Below are positions 1 to 9,464 of a DNA stretch of 64,000 nucleotides, one piece after another. The stretch comes from Fidelibacterota bacterium (GTDB taxonomy: Bacteria > Marinisomatota > Marinisomatia > SCGC-AAA003-L08 > GCA-002719095), in assembly GCA_002705575.1 (NCBI GenBank), contig PAHI01000023.1, positions 1 to 64,000 on the forward strand, in the 5' to 3' direction. The translations under genes were made by a program, and so were the position numbers. The notes beneath the pieces were generated by a model. That model saw only the letters and a program-made list of their open reading frames with translations. It was not told the DNA's origin and made no database searches. Position 1 is the stretch's first letter; the number at the start of each line of letters is the position of its first letter.

Positions 1-39
1 CTTCTTTGAAATGGCCTCTATCTTTTCGCTTATTGTCAT
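1..39 (-). CDS. 5' end of an unidentified gene (runs off left edge)
   Basis: Only the first 13 codons are inside the window (MTISEKIEAISKK). The ATG at 37-39 is preceded, on the minus strand, by a good Shine-Dalgarno (AAGGAG at about 46-51, six bases from the ATG), which is the main reason to call it. Nothing in 13 residues identifies a family. It is read away from the MFS gene at 260-1504 and is separated from it by a terminator, so it probably has its own promoter between 40 and 150, though I see no clear -35/-10 pair. Confidence 0.5.
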   Translation of the reverse strand, partial: MTISEKIEAISKK

Positions 40-151
40 GATATTCTCCTTTATATGGAGATTGATGGATAGCAGTGAGCAAAAGAGGTTTTAGCACATC
101 TTTTACGTGGTTGCAATCCTTTCAAATTTCCACAGTTCTAAGTTTTTTCAA

Positions 152-184
152 CCCAAAACAAAAATAGCTCCCAGGGGAGCTATT
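152..184 (-). terminator. Intrinsic terminator after the MFS gene
   Basis: A perfect 9-bp stem (163-171 with 176-184, arms AATAGCTCC and GGAGCTATT) with a four-base loop is followed on the minus strand by a T-rich tail (TTTGTTTT after the stem). It lies about 75 bases past the stop of the minus-strand MFS gene. The plus-strand side lacks a T run, so it is best read as terminating minus-strand transcription. It is the clearest intrinsic terminator in the window. Confidence 0.75.
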
Positions 185-259
185 ATCATCCCGGTTTAGT
201 AGTTATTTAAAGTCGCTACAAGTTGAGTTAAATGACGACTTCATATATTACAGATACTA
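185..259. other. Short gene-free stretch with a weak inverted repeat
   Basis: Between the terminator and the MFS stop. A 6-bp inverted repeat, AAGTCG (210-215) and CGACTT (236-241), encloses 20 bases. It would form a weak 3' stem in the MFS transcript. No gene or known element recognised. Confidence 0.3.
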
Positions 260-1504
260 TCAGTTTTTTTCAAGAAAATTATCTTGCTTAAAATCTATTT
301 TAGATAAAATAAAAAATGATAAGAATCTAAGTATTGTCGATAGCAGCATTGAGAATTGAATCGATGTAAAATTATAATTAGAAGTAAAATCTATAATAGC
401 CTGTGAGTCAACGATCGACCCTGCAATAACAGACCCCACAAAAATACCTACCCCTTTCAAGCAGTTTATTAATGAAGATAGCTTTACAACCTCTTTTTTA
501 TCTGAAATTTCAAAGACAATATTAAATGAAGATAGACCGAAACCTGCAAATGTAATCCCTGCTAATACGTTTATAATCAACGAAACAATAACTCTACCCA
601 AATCATTAAAATAATACACACTTATCCATAATAACGGCAAAATCACCATTAAGATAGTCGTAAGCTTTAAAAGGTACATATTCCCCTTTTTTTTGCCCAT
701 TCTTCCCCAAAATTTTGAACTTGAGATATTCCCTATCCACCATGCTGCCATACATAATGTTAAGATGAAATAGCTAAGCTCCATTGTTCGAAGGATGTAA
801 ATAGTAAAAAGTGGGCCTAAAAACATGACTGAAAAATGAATTGAAGTATTATAGGCAATAAATAGCATTTTCATTCTGCTTTGTAAAATATTTTTGTAGC
901 TATAAGCATCTCCATCATCTGTGCTACCCGCATCATCTTTCTTATCCAGATAGTAGGCAGATAGAAGTCTTCCAATAGCTGCAATCCCAAACATAATACT
1001 AAAAGCTAAGATCATATTGCTTTCAAAGACCTTTAAAATCACTCCTCCAATTAGGATTGATACAAATATCAAAGAGTTTATGATTCTGTTTCTGTTTGCA
1101 TGATAGGTGGAGCGTATTTTTTCTGGTACAAGATACCCAATCCATGATATCCAGACAGGACCCATAACAGACGCTATGCAATAATAGCCTACAGCCCATA
1201 AAAGCATAACTAAATAATTATCAGTATTAAAAATGAGAAAAATTAATAAAACCCACATCACTGATTGGCTTAGAGAAAGCAGAACCACCAGGCGTTTCAT
1301 AGACTTAAATATCTTTGCAAGATTGTTAGATGCAAGCTGTATTAATGCGCCAAACAACTGCGGAAGAGAATTTAACACACTTATTTGAAGGGCAGAATAC
1401 CCCAGAAAAACACCTAGTGCAGATAAATAGTTCTCTCCAAGACCAAACATGAAAGCAAAAAAAGAGCCTTCGATAATCGAGTATTTTAAATTGTTTTTAT
1501 GCAT
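260..1504 (-). CDS. MFS transporter, substrate unknown
   Basis: A 414-residue polytopic membrane protein with about a dozen hydrophobic segments and a charged central loop (around residues 190-205, KKDDAGSTDDGD), which is the usual two-times-six helix layout of the Major Facilitator Superfamily. The length is typical. No substrate-specific motif is recognised, so efflux or uptake cannot be told apart. The start is ATG at 1504. It follows rmuC on the same strand after a 100-bp gap with a possible promoter, and is closed by the terminator at 152-184, so it may be a single-gene unit. The family is fairly certain; the substrate is unknown. Confidence 0.8.
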   Translation of the reverse strand: MHKNNLKYSIIEGSFFAFMFGLGENYLSALGVFLGYSALQISVLNSLPQLFGALIQLASNNLAKIFKSMKRLVVLLSLSQSVMWVLLIFLIFNTDNYLVMLLWAVGYYCIASVMGPVWISWIGYLVPEKIRSTYHANRNRIINSLIFVSILIGGVILKVFESNMILAFSIMFGIAAIGRLLSAYYLDKKDDAGSTDDGDAYSYKNILQSRMKMLFIAYNTSIHFSVMFLGPLFTIYILRTMELSYFILTLCMAAWWIGNISSSKFWGRMGKKKGNMYLLKLTTILMVILPLLWISVYYFNDLGRVIVSLIINVLAGITFAGFGLSSFNIVFEISDKKEVVKLSSLINCLKGVGIFVGSVIAGSIVDSQAIIDFTSNYNFTSIQFSMLLSTILRFLSFFILSKIDFKQDNFLEKN

Positions 1505-1557
1505 TTAATTAAAGTTTGCCAGTAATACACTTTGAAAATGATACTGTTAATAAATAT

Positions 1558-1587
1558 AGTATAAAGCTGGATTTAATATATACGCAA
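1558..1587 (-). promoter_or_regulatory. Possible sigma-70-like promoter for the MFS gene
   Basis: On the minus strand TTGCGT (1582-1587) and TATACT (1558-1563) are 18 bases apart, about 55 bases upstream of the MFS start codon. In AT-rich DNA such matches arise by chance; the support is its position in one of the few gaps between co-directional genes. Confidence 0.3.
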
Positions 1588-1607
1588 CCTTTGTGCAGAG
1601 CAAAGAA

Positions 1608-2846
1608 TCACTCAGGATTATCGAAATTAATTTCTTCCTGCTCTTCTTCAAGTCCAAGAATTTTATCTGTTTTTGGAGCATCGATTAAATCAATATCTCT
1701 CATTTTTCTTTCCATTGCTCTTGATCTGGTTCCTTGAAGAGCCTCTAATGATGAAGAGGCCGTACTTAACTGAGACCTTACTTTTGATAACTGAGCGCCA
1801 AAAGTTGCAAATTCAGATTTAACTGCAGCCAATATATTCCAAACCTCACTACTTCTTTCTTGAACCAATAAAGTATTAAAACCCATTCTTAGGCTATTTA
1901 AAAGCGCAGAAAGGGTAGTTGGTCCCGTTAGAGTAATTTTATATTTTTCTCTTAATTTACCCATAATATCAGGCTCTCTAAGAGCTTCAGCGAACAACCC
2001 TTCAACAGGAAGGAACATAACCCCAAAATCTGTAGTATGCGGAGGAGCTATATACTTGGACGATATTTCTTTTGCAAATTTATCGATTGCTGAGATAAAA
2101 TTCTTTCGCGCTTTTTCTATCGCCTCTTTATCACCGGTTTCATATTCATCTAGAAGGACTTCGTAAGATTCTGTTGGAAATTTTGAATCAATAGGAAGCC
2201 AAATCGTATTTTCCTTATCTGATCCAGGCAATTTTACGGCAAACTCAATTGAACCATTATAATCTGGATTCGTTTGAACATTTTGCTCATATTGCTCAGG
2301 AGTCAATATTTGCTCTAAAATATTCCCAAGCTGATACTCTCCAAAGGTTCCTTTTGTTTTTACGTTAGACAACACTTTTTTAAGGTCACCTACTCCTGTT
2401 GCAATTGTTTGCATCTCGCCTAAACCTTTATGAACCTGTTCTAATCGTTCGCTAACCTGTTTAAAGGACTCGCTAATTCTCTTTTCTAGTGTTTTTTGAA
2501 GCTTTTCATCAACGGTATCACGCATTTTATCAAGCTGCTTAGTGCTATCCTCTTGTATGCTTTTAAGTCGATTATCAATAGATTCTTTCAGGTCTTTCAA
2601 AGATTCTTTTAATTCATCTCTGTTTTCCTTGGCAATAGAGCCCGTATCTATCCTATTTTTCTGAAGCTGCTCACCAATACCTTTTAAACTTTTATCAAGG
2701 TACCCATCAAATTTTGTTATATTTTCATTTATAGATTTAAAATCGTCTTTAACTACTTCAGAGTTATCCTTGCCTTTTATAGAAAAAAGAATATACAAAG
2801 CTATCGCTACAAGAAAGAGTATTAATATTAGCAGAATTTCAATCAT
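1608..2846 (-). CDS. rmuC: DNA recombination protein RmuC homologue
   Basis: A 412-residue protein: one N-terminal membrane helix (about residues 2-23), a long charged coiled-coil stretch (about 35-150), then the conserved RmuC domain. Recognisable blocks are the [18 protein letters not shown] segment, the WLPIDSKFP segment and [16 protein letters not shown]. RmuC proteins are membrane-anchored PD-(D/E)XK-superfamily nuclease relatives that limit inversions and recombination; the exact biochemical role is not settled. The ATG overlaps the stop of the ABC-F gene by four bases (ATGA), so the two are probably translationally coupled. It ends about 100 bases before the MFS gene. Confidence 0.9.
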   Translation of the reverse strand: MIEILLILILFLVAIALYILFSIKGKDNSEVVKDDFKSINENITKFDGYLDKSLKGIGEQLQKNRIDTGSIAKENRDELKESLKDLKESIDNRLKSIQEDSTKQLDKMRDTVDEKLQKTLEKRISESFKQVSERLEQVHKGLGEMQTIATGVGDLKKVLSNVKTKGTFGEYQLGNILEQILTPEQYEQNVQTNPDYNGSIEFAVKLPGSDKENTIWLPIDSKFPTESYEVLLDEYETGDKEAIEKARKNFISAIDKFAKEISSKYIAPPHTTDFGVMFLPVEGLFAEALREPDIMGKLREKYKITLTGPTTLSALLNSLRMGFNTLLVQERSSEVWNILAAVKSEFATFGAQLSKVRSQLSTASSSLEALQGTRSRAMERKMRDIDLIDAPKTDKILGLEEEQEEINFDNPE

Positions 2847-4432
2847 AGATTGGTCGTTGTTTCGGCTAAGCTGCTTTGAATGTTGCTATGCTCAAGCATC
2901 TTGCCAGACTTTATCTCTAGTATTCTGGATGCAAGCGAAGAAATAAATTCTCTATCGTGACTCGTAAAAATAATTGTCCCATCATAAAGCTCTAAAGCAG
3001 AATTAAGAGATTCAATTGATTCCATATCCAGATGATTTGTAGGCTCATCCATAATAATAACATTAGGATGTTCAAGCATCATTTTGCCAAATAATAACCT
3101 TCTCTTCTCTCCGCCTGAAAGAACGTTCACTGATTTATATATATTATCTTTCGAAAATAAAAGACGACCTAAAACCGATCTAATTTTCTGTTCGTCAGAA
3201 TCTTTAGACCACTGCCCCATCCAATCAATGAGCGAAAGCTCAGAGTCTATTTTTTCATCTGAATCTTGTGCAAAATAACCAATATCGGCATTCATAGACC
3301 ACTTAACACTGCCAGAGTCCTTAAAGGAGTCTTCCATTAAACATTTAAGTAACGTTGTTTTGCCTATACCACTATCTCCTAAAATTGCAATTTTATCTCC
3401 TACATCTATAGATATATTTACCTTATTAAGAACGGTTAGATTGTCATATTTTTTTGTAAGGCTCTTTACATCAAGAACATTGCTATATATTTTTTTATCT
3501 TGCTCAAAACGTATAAAAGGATAAACTCTACTCGACTTTGCTATATCGTTTAATTTTATCTTCTCTATCTGATTAGCCCTTGATGTTGCCTGTTTTGCCT
3601 TAGAAGCATTAGCTGAAAAGCGGCTGACAAAGTTTTTTAATTCTTTTATTTTTTCACTTTTCTTTTTGTTTTCATCTATCAATCTCTGCCTAGCTTGAGT
3701 TGATGCTATCATAAAGTCATCATAATTTCCTGGATAAACCCTAATCTCACCATAATCTAAATCAGCAATATTAGAGCATACATTGTTTAGGAATTTTCTA
3801 TCATGAGATATAACGATTAAAGTACTCTTACTCTTTCTTAAAATATTTTCAAGCCATTCAATGGTTCCAAGATCAAGGTTATTTGTTGGCTCATCAAGCA
3901 ATAAAATATCGGGATTCCCGAACAAAGCCTGAGCTAATAAAACCCTTAGTTTTAAGCCCGGCTCAATAGAACTCATTTTCTTATTATGAGACTCTGCAGG
4001 TATACCCAGGCCTAAGAGTAGCTTGTTCGCATCAGCTTCGGCGGTATATCCATCGAGGTCAGCGAATTCCACCTCTAGCTCTGTTACCTTTAAGCTTTCT
4101 TGTTCGGACATTTCAGGTAAAGCATAAATTCGTTCACGCTCGACTTTTATATCCCAAAGTTTTTTATGACCTAGTATCACGCAATCAATCACGTTCATAT
4201 CTTCATATTCAAACTGATTTTGCTTAAGCGTGGAAATCCTCTTTTTCGAATCAACCTTAACTATACCAGAGGAAGGCTCAATTTCTCCAGATAAAATTTT
4301 CATAAATGTTGATTTTCCTGACCCATTTGCACCTATAAGACCATAAGTCTCTCCAGGATTGAAGCTGATATTAATTCCCTCAAAAAGAAAATCAGGGCCA
4401 AATTGTTTTGATATATTTTCTGTTGCAATCAA
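2843..4432 (-). CDS. ybiT: ABC-F family ATPase, YbiT type
   Basis: A 529-residue soluble protein with two ABC ATPase domains and a linker, as in ABC-F translation factors, which act on ribosomes rather than in transport. Domain 1 has Walker A GANGSGKS (about 36-43) and DEPTNNLDL; domain 2 has [17 protein letters not shown] and [11 protein letters not shown]. The phrases [23 protein letters not shown] and [15 protein letters not shown] closely match the YbiT subgroup. The first-domain signature is degenerate (IEPGLKLR), as in YbiT. The start is TTG at 4432, supported by GAAAGG eight bases upstream and by the family N-terminus; no in-frame ATG fits better. It heads a two-gene unit with rmuC. 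Confidence 0.92.
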   Translation of the reverse strand: MIATENISKQFGPDFLFEGINISFNPGETYGLIGANGSGKSTFMKILSGEIEPSSGIVKVDSKKRISTLKQNQFEYEDMNVIDCVILGHKKLWDIKVERERIYALPEMSEQESLKVTELEVEFADLDGYTAEADANKLLLGLGIPAESHNKKMSSIEPGLKLRVLLAQALFGNPDILLLDEPTNNLDLGTIEWLENILRKSKSTLIVISHDRKFLNNVCSNIADLDYGEIRVYPGNYDDFMIASTQARQRLIDENKKKSEKIKELKNFVSRFSANASKAKQATSRANQIEKIKLNDIAKSSRVYPFIRFEQDKKIYSNVLDVKSLTKKYDNLTVLNKVNISIDVGDKIAILGDSGIGKTTLLKCLMEDSFKDSGSVKWSMNADIGYFAQDSDEKIDSELSLIDWMGQWSKDSDEQKIRSVLGRLLFSKDNIYKSVNVLSGGEKRRLLFGKMMLEHPNVIIMDEPTNHLDMESIESLNSALELYDGTIIFTSHDREFISSLASRILEIKSGKMLEHSNIQSSLAETTTNL

Positions 4433-4560
4433 ATCTAAACCTTTCGATAGTTTTAATAATGCTCAAAATTAATAACCTAACTTAAGGAAGATGGTTAAGA
4501 TTATTTTATAAAAAATTGACTTAATAATAATTATTACACAAATACCTCTAGGGCTTAAGA

Positions 4561-4585
4561 ATATATAAAGCAATGCTTTATATAT
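4561..4585. terminator. AT-rich perfect hairpin downstream of MFS gene
   Basis: An 11-bp perfect inverted repeat (4561-4571 with 4575-4585, ATATATAAAGC and its complement) with a three-base AAT loop, 21 bases past the stop of the minus-strand MFS gene. It has no T run on the minus side, so it may be a processing or stability stem rather than a classical terminator. The rest of 4433-4605 is AT-rich leader for the ABC-F gene with no other recognisable element. Confidence 0.4.
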
Positions 4586-4605
4586 ATGTATTTAATAATT
4601 ATAAA

Positions 4606-5829
4606 TTACTGATTATTTTCTAGGTATATATATGAATCAACCCAAATTCTTCTAACTATCAAAACACCAAATAACGCTAGTGCATAATGCAAGCATGCAA
4701 AGATTACAGCGGTATCAATATTAATATTTTCGATTGCATATCCAGTCACCAAAGAACTTAGCACAACCATAAAACGAGTATATATTCCAAGTAAAGTTTG
4801 AACTCTTCCCATAATTACATTATCAACATTTTCCATAATAATAGTTCTAGTTATAATTCTTCCTGAATTAATACTTGTACCAAGTATAAAAAAGAAGCAA
4901 GAGGCTAAGTAGATAGTTGGCATCAATGAAGATAAGAAAAGAGAGGTAAAACCTAGAAAATAGCAGATTATGAGTATATTTTTTCTCGTTAATAAATTAG
5001 ATATATATCCTATAACTACAACGGAGAGCAATGCGCCGATACCATAAAAACCATCTAACAGCCCATATCCCCATGCCCCTTTATCAAAAATATCAATAGA
5101 TATAGATATAGTAAGCACAGACAAGGATCCCCAAATCGCTACATCTGCTAATATAGTAGTCATAGACAGAGTAGCTATATCTTTCCTTTCTTTTAAATAC
5201 GTATACCCTCTTAAAAGCGATTTTATAAGATTTTTACTAGATGATTTCCTAGGGGTATGCTTAAATGGAGCTAAAGCTATTAGAATCCCAGAAATGATAT
5301 AGGTGCCAACGTTTATCCAAAGAGCGACAAAAGGGCTGTATATATGGACAATTACCCCTCCTATTCCTGCTCCTATTATTGAACCTATTTGAAAACTAGC
5401 AGATAATAATTTGTTGGCGTTAAAATAATCCTCTTTCGATACAATCTCTTGCGTAAAAGCATGAGATGTAGACCAGAAAAGAGAGTTTCCAATTCCCATA
5501 AAAAAGGTTACGAGAAAAAGATATGTAAGACTAAAATCATCAAATCTTAAAATTATCAGAAACACAGTAATAACAATTACTCTAAAGATATCTAGGAATA
5601 CCATAAGCCACTTTCTATTCGTTTTATCTATTATATAGCCAGTAAAAAACGAAATCAGTAAGCCTGGGATTGTTGCAGCTGCTATTATTTTGCCAAGTGT
5701 AAATTCTGACCCAGTTTGCTCTAGGACAATCCAACTAACAGCAATAAGGTTAAAGCCAAAACCAATCAGTGATATAATATTTCCTAAAAAAAACAATAAA
5801 AAAGTTGGCCGACTAAGAACAGAAAGCAT
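4606..5829 (-). CDS. MFS transporter, MFS_3/EntS-like
   Basis: A 407-residue polytopic protein with about twelve hydrophobic segments. The N-terminus (FLLFFLGNIISLIGFGFNLIAVSWIVLEQTGS) and the motif GYIIDKTNRKWLMVFLD after helix 2 (MFS motif A variant) resemble the MFS_3 group of exporters, whose characterised members include the enterobactin exporter EntS and some macrolide efflux proteins. Substrate not determinable. The ATG is eight bases past the stop of the RetSat-like oxidoreductase, so the two are likely cotranscribed. A hairpin follows the stop. Confidence 0.82.
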   Translation of the reverse strand: MLSVLSRPTFLLFFLGNIISLIGFGFNLIAVSWIVLEQTGSEFTLGKIIAAATIPGLLISFFTGYIIDKTNRKWLMVFLDIFRVIVITVFLIILRFDDFSLTYLFLVTFFMGIGNSLFWSTSHAFTQEIVSKEDYFNANKLLSASFQIGSIIGAGIGGVIVHIYSPFVALWINVGTYIISGILIALAPFKHTPRKSSSKNLIKSLLRGYTYLKERKDIATLSMTTILADVAIWGSLSVLTISISIDIFDKGAWGYGLLDGFYGIGALLSVVVIGYISNLLTRKNILIICYFLGFTSLFLSSLMPTIYLASCFFFILGTSINSGRIITRTIIMENVDNVIMGRVQTLLGIYTRFMVVLSSLVTGYAIENINIDTAVIFACLHYALALFGVLIVRRIWVDSYIYLENNQ

Positions 5830-5837
5830 ATTTTATT

Positions 5838-7415
5838 TTAAATCTTTTTTAAAATGTTTTTTCTTAATAATACCGAAGCTGTTAGTGCTCCAGAAGCTAA
5901 AGCGCTTGGAACACCAACAGTAGTTATATCTTGACCTGTCATAAATAAGTTTTTTAAAGGAGTTTTTGGTTTAAGCCACTTTTCCCTAAAGCGTTGAGGG
6001 GTATGGTCTATTCCATACAATTCTCCAAACTCATAATGCGCCATACTTTTTGTTGATAAAGGGGTAGATAGTTCATAGAAAGATATTTTATCTTTTAAGT
6101 GAGGATTATGTTTATAAATTTGACTAATTATTCTATGTGATAAATTTTCTTTAAAATCTTTGTATTCATCGCCTCTTTTTTTCCATTTACTATCAAACCA
6201 TTTAGAGTATGCATTAAAATTTGTAGGAATTATCGCTTCTAATGTGGCCGTTTTACCATAGTTTGACTCCCAATCAGGGTCCTTAGCAGATGGAAAAGAA
6301 ATATACAGCAATGGAAAATCTTTAGACTCATCATTTAGATATTCACGAGTATTGAAATCATGGTCATACGAAGGATATATCCATAAATTTGTATCCTTTA
6401 TATTTAACTCTTCTGCAGATTTATCGAACCCAACATACAAACAAGCGTGTCCACTTGATGGTTGTACATTTTTTAAATTTGATTGATACGATTTAATTTT
6501 AGCATAATCTTTAAGAAGCTTTCCTAAAGTATTTTGTACACCAGCACTGCTTATAACATAGCGAGACTTTATCACATCTCCATTTTCCATAACTACGCCT
6601 TGCGCTCTACCGTTATTAATTAATACTTTTTCAACGCCAGCACTCATAAAAATATCGCCACCATTATCTAAAATTTGAGGAGCAATAGATTCAGGAATAC
6701 TTCTTGAACCTCCGACGGGATAATTAGCGCCATCAAAATAGTGTCCTGCGATAGCACAATGCATAAAAAAACTGCTATCTTTAGGTGGAAGCCCATAATC
6801 TCCCCATTGCCCTGTTAAAACCCCAATAAGCTCTTTGCTGCTTATAATATTACTTAAAGCTTCATGTGTTGTTTTATCAGCATATTTAAAAAATTCTTTT
6901 GTAAGGTATCTATACAAAAGTAGCTCGCTAACACCAGATAAACTTTTTGCTCCAAAAAACTTAAACATAGATCTGTTAACCTTTCCAACTAAATCAACGT
7001 AAGACTCTATTTCAGAAGAATTTCCTGGAAAATAAGAACTCATAGTTTCAATAAATTTTGATTTAGGAGCAACTAAGTCATATGATTTATCAGGAAATAT
7101 TATTCGATCATAATTGTCTGACATTTTATTCCATTTAAGATTATTTCCTGATATTTTATCAAACAAACGTCTGGAAAAAGAATTTTTTTTATGCACGGAG
7201 CCTATATAATGAAGACCTACATCCCATTCATAATTTTGACGATTAAAAGTATGGGTATACCCGCCAATCTTAAAGTGCTTTTCAAGAACAAGGACTCTCT
7301 TCCCCTCTAAGGACAAAAGCGCTGCGCTGCAAAGCCCAGAAATTCCTGAACCTATAACAATAACATCGTATGTATCTTTAAGCTTATTAATTGAATATTT
7401 TTCAAATCTAATCAC
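5838..7415 (-). CDS. FAD-dependent phytoene desaturase/retinol saturase-like oxidoreductase
   Basis: A 525-residue flavoprotein of the CrtI/RetSat superfamily. The N-terminal Rossmann motif is VIGSGISGLCSAALL (about 20-34), followed by VLVLEKH with the ribose-binding Glu, then GGYTHTF; the C-terminal FAD motif is GQDITTVGVPSALASGA. The YEWDVGLHYIG segment is typical of RetSat-like proteins rather than of carotenoid desaturases. Known relatives saturate or desaturate polyenes; the substrate here is not known. The start is GTG at 7415: AAGGAG lies eight bases upstream and no in-frame ATG precedes the FAD motif. Neighbours are a MenH-like hydrolase, a CrtC-like lipoprotein and an MFS exporter. 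Confidence 0.85.
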   Translation of the reverse strand: MIRFEKYSINKLKDTYDVIVIGSGISGLCSAALLSLEGKRVLVLEKHFKIGGYTHTFNRQNYEWDVGLHYIGSVHKKNSFSRRLFDKISGNNLKWNKMSDNYDRIIFPDKSYDLVAPKSKFIETMSSYFPGNSSEIESYVDLVGKVNRSMFKFFGAKSLSGVSELLLYRYLTKEFFKYADKTTHEALSNIISSKELIGVLTGQWGDYGLPPKDSSFFMHCAIAGHYFDGANYPVGGSRSIPESIAPQILDNGGDIFMSAGVEKVLINNGRAQGVVMENGDVIKSRYVISSAGVQNTLGKLLKDYAKIKSYQSNLKNVQPSSGHACLYVGFDKSAEELNIKDTNLWIYPSYDHDFNTREYLNDESKDFPLLYISFPSAKDPDWESNYGKTATLEAIIPTNFNAYSKWFDSKWKKRGDEYKDFKENLSHRIISQIYKHNPHLKDKISFYELSTPLSTKSMAHYEFGELYGIDHTPQRFREKWLKPKTPLKNLFMTGQDITTVGVPSALASGALTASVLLRKNILKKI

Positions 7416-7501
7416 ACGTACTGCTCCTTACTTATATAAATACTGTAAATCTAATTTAACTAAAATAATTAATCCATAATCTTAAAAGATTGCTTAGAAA
7501 A

Positions 7502-8308
7502 TTATTTAACTTCTAAAGCATTTATAAATTTTTCTAAAGACTCTAAATGGATATTATGGCCTGTTTTTTTAATAACTATATGGTTAAATAAATTTTTATT
7601 GAGAGATAACATATCTTTACCAATCTTAGTAAATTTACTGTCTTCTTGACCGGTAATAATAGATACTGGAAATTTAAATTCTGAAATTTGATTTCTATAA
7701 AAATTCATCTTGCCTTGGCTAAAAGATCTTAAAGACTTACTTAATTGCTCAGGATTATGAGATAAGCGAACTTTTCTCTGCTTAAAAAAACCATCACTAT
7801 TTATGCCCTTCTGGTTAGCAAATAAGGGGTTGTTTTCCCAAATCCTAATAAATTCTTGATAATTATTTTCAATTATAGCTGTAAGCTTTAAATCTTCTTT
7901 AAATCGATGATTTCTATCTTTTTTTTCTTGAATGCCGTATGAAACACTTTCTAAAAATAATTTATTTATTTTTTCTGGATATTTAGAAGCAAAAGCAATG
8001 GCTAGCCTTCCCCCCATAGAATATCCACATAAATCAATATTTTTAATGTTAAAATTTTTCAAAATATTATTAAAATCTTTGCACCAATCATCAACAGTAT
8101 ATTTAGCTTTTAAATTATTAAATACACTTTTTCCATGGCCTGGAAGATCTATTGATAAAGTAGATCTTTTTAATAGACTGATGACTTTGTCCCAACAAGA
8201 GTGCGCTCCTGTAAATCCGTGAATAAATATAAAAGGAGTTAGAGAATCTCTTTTATTAAAAGAAATAAAATTTGTTGTTTTTTCTGTCTTGACGTATATT
8301 TTTTTCAA
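7502..8308 (-). CDS. menH: Alpha/beta hydrolase, MenH-like (SHCHC synthase candidate)
   Basis: A 268-residue alpha/beta hydrolase. The nucleophile elbow GYSMGGRLA puts Ser at about residue 97, the oxyanion segment is HGFTGAHSCW, and the C-terminal GHNIHLE supplies the His. These, with LFLESVS, the F-x3-W-x3-PLF block and GQEDSKF, match MenH, which makes 2-succinyl-6-hydroxy-2,4-cyclohexadiene-1-carboxylate in menaquinone synthesis. No other men genes are in the window, so the function is inferred from motifs alone; another small-molecule C-C hydrolase is possible. The start is TTG at 8308 with little Shine-Dalgarno signal; the first in-frame ATG is inside the catalytic motif, so TTG is preferred. 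Confidence 0.7.
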   Translation of the reverse strand: MKKIYVKTEKTTNFISFNKRDSLTPFIFIHGFTGAHSCWDKVISLLKRSTLSIDLPGHGKSVFNNLKAKYTVDDWCKDFNNILKNFNIKNIDLCGYSMGGRLAIAFASKYPEKINKLFLESVSYGIQEKKDRNHRFKEDLKLTAIIENNYQEFIRIWENNPLFANQKGINSDGFFKQRKVRLSHNPEQLSKSLRSFSQGKMNFYRNQISEFKFPVSIITGQEDSKFTKIGKDMLSLNKNLFNHIVIKKTGHNIHLESLEKFINALEVK

Positions 8309-8330
8309 TAGAATCTGCTAGATGTAAAAA

Positions 8331-9461
8331 TTACTTCAAATCCATTATTTCAAGAACTCCATCTCCTCTGTAAATATTGCCATTAGGGAGTTTTATAGTA
8401 ACATCACTTTTGAATCGAGTATAATAAGGATCTATATTTGACAACTTAAAGAAGAATGGAGCTAGAGGAACCCTAGCTATCTCAAATAACTTTAAGTTCT
8501 CGATAACCTCCTTTCCTTCAATTTCAACATAAAAATTATCTTTTGTTAAAATTTTTAGTTTAGAATATAAGGGTTCATTCTTCTTATTATAAAGATCAAG
8601 TATCAAGTTTTCCTTTGCGGTAAAGATTCCATTCTGTCCATAATTTTCATAAATGATTCCTGTACTATCAGCAATAAATATGCCTGGAATAGAAAAACCT
8701 CCTCTTTTATCAACTGTATTTAGTTCATAACCGATAATAGTATACTGATCAACAGTTCCTCTAAACCATAGCCAATTATCGAAAAGTTTTTGCAAAGGAA
8801 CATTTCCCCAGTTATGATCATGATAACCTTTTCCTGATATACTGAACTCCTCACCTTTAAATTCTAGAGTTCCACTTACTTCTCCGTTTGGAACGGCCGC
8901 TAACCATGCAAAATAATCATCACCAGCATTAATTATTCCATCTTGAGGTCTATATGAAGGAATTGTAGATTTTAAGATTATATCAAAGCCAAATCCATCA
9001 AAATCTTTTGAGTCTATTCTGATTCTATAATTTTCTAAATCTCCTTTGAAGATATTATTTGCAAACTTAACATCTGGAGATTTTTTAGAAATTTTTATAT
9101 CATCTTTAAAAGGGCCTTTTTCATTGAAAAATTTTATTTTTTTATATTCTGTGCCATCTGAATTATTGTAATTAACGCCTATGTAGTAAATATCACCAAA
9201 GGGATTAGCTGGATTTGTTATTTTCCAAAAATAAGCAACAATAACGCTTCCATCATTTAATTTTGAGTCAAAGTACCACCATTCATACTCTCCAAACTTA
9301 TCATTTGTTCTCATTGCATCTTCATAAAGCTGAACATCTTTACCATACTCATTACTTTGAAGCTCAGGATCGAAATTGCTCATATTGTAGCCACCAAAAT
9401 ACAGCTTACCACAACTAGTTGCTAAAAACGTAAATGATATTAAAAGTATATTTAAAATCAT
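8331..9461 (-). CDS. CrtC-like (carotenoid 1,2-hydratase family) lipoprotein
   Basis: A 376-residue predicted lipoprotein: hydrophobic N-terminus ending in the lipobox LATSC (Cys17). The body resembles the CrtC family, a double lipocalin-like fold, with EYEWWYFDSKLNDGS near residue 57, GYHDHNWGN in the middle and WLWFRGT just after. CrtC adds water to acyclic carotenoids, but most lipoprotein family members are uncharacterised. Exported location plus a RetSat-like enzyme and a MenH-like hydrolase next door suggests lipid or isoprenoid modification in the envelope. ATG start at 9461, three bases after the protease stop, so cotranscription is likely. Family call fairly good, reaction unknown. 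Confidence 0.72.
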   Translation of the reverse strand: MILNILLISFTFLATSCGKLYFGGYNMSNFDPELQSNEYGKDVQLYEDAMRTNDKFGEYEWWYFDSKLNDGSVIVAYFWKITNPANPFGDIYYIGVNYNNSDGTEYKKIKFFNEKGPFKDDIKISKKSPDVKFANNIFKGDLENYRIRIDSKDFDGFGFDIILKSTIPSYRPQDGIINAGDDYFAWLAAVPNGEVSGTLEFKGEEFSISGKGYHDHNWGNVPLQKLFDNWLWFRGTVDQYTIIGYELNTVDKRGGFSIPGIFIADSTGIIYENYGQNGIFTAKENLILDLYNKKNEPLYSKLKILTKDNFYVEIEGKEVIENLKLFEIARVPLAPFFFKLSNIDPYYTRFKSDVTIKLPNGNIYRGDGVLEIMDLK

Positions 9462-9464
9462 CGC

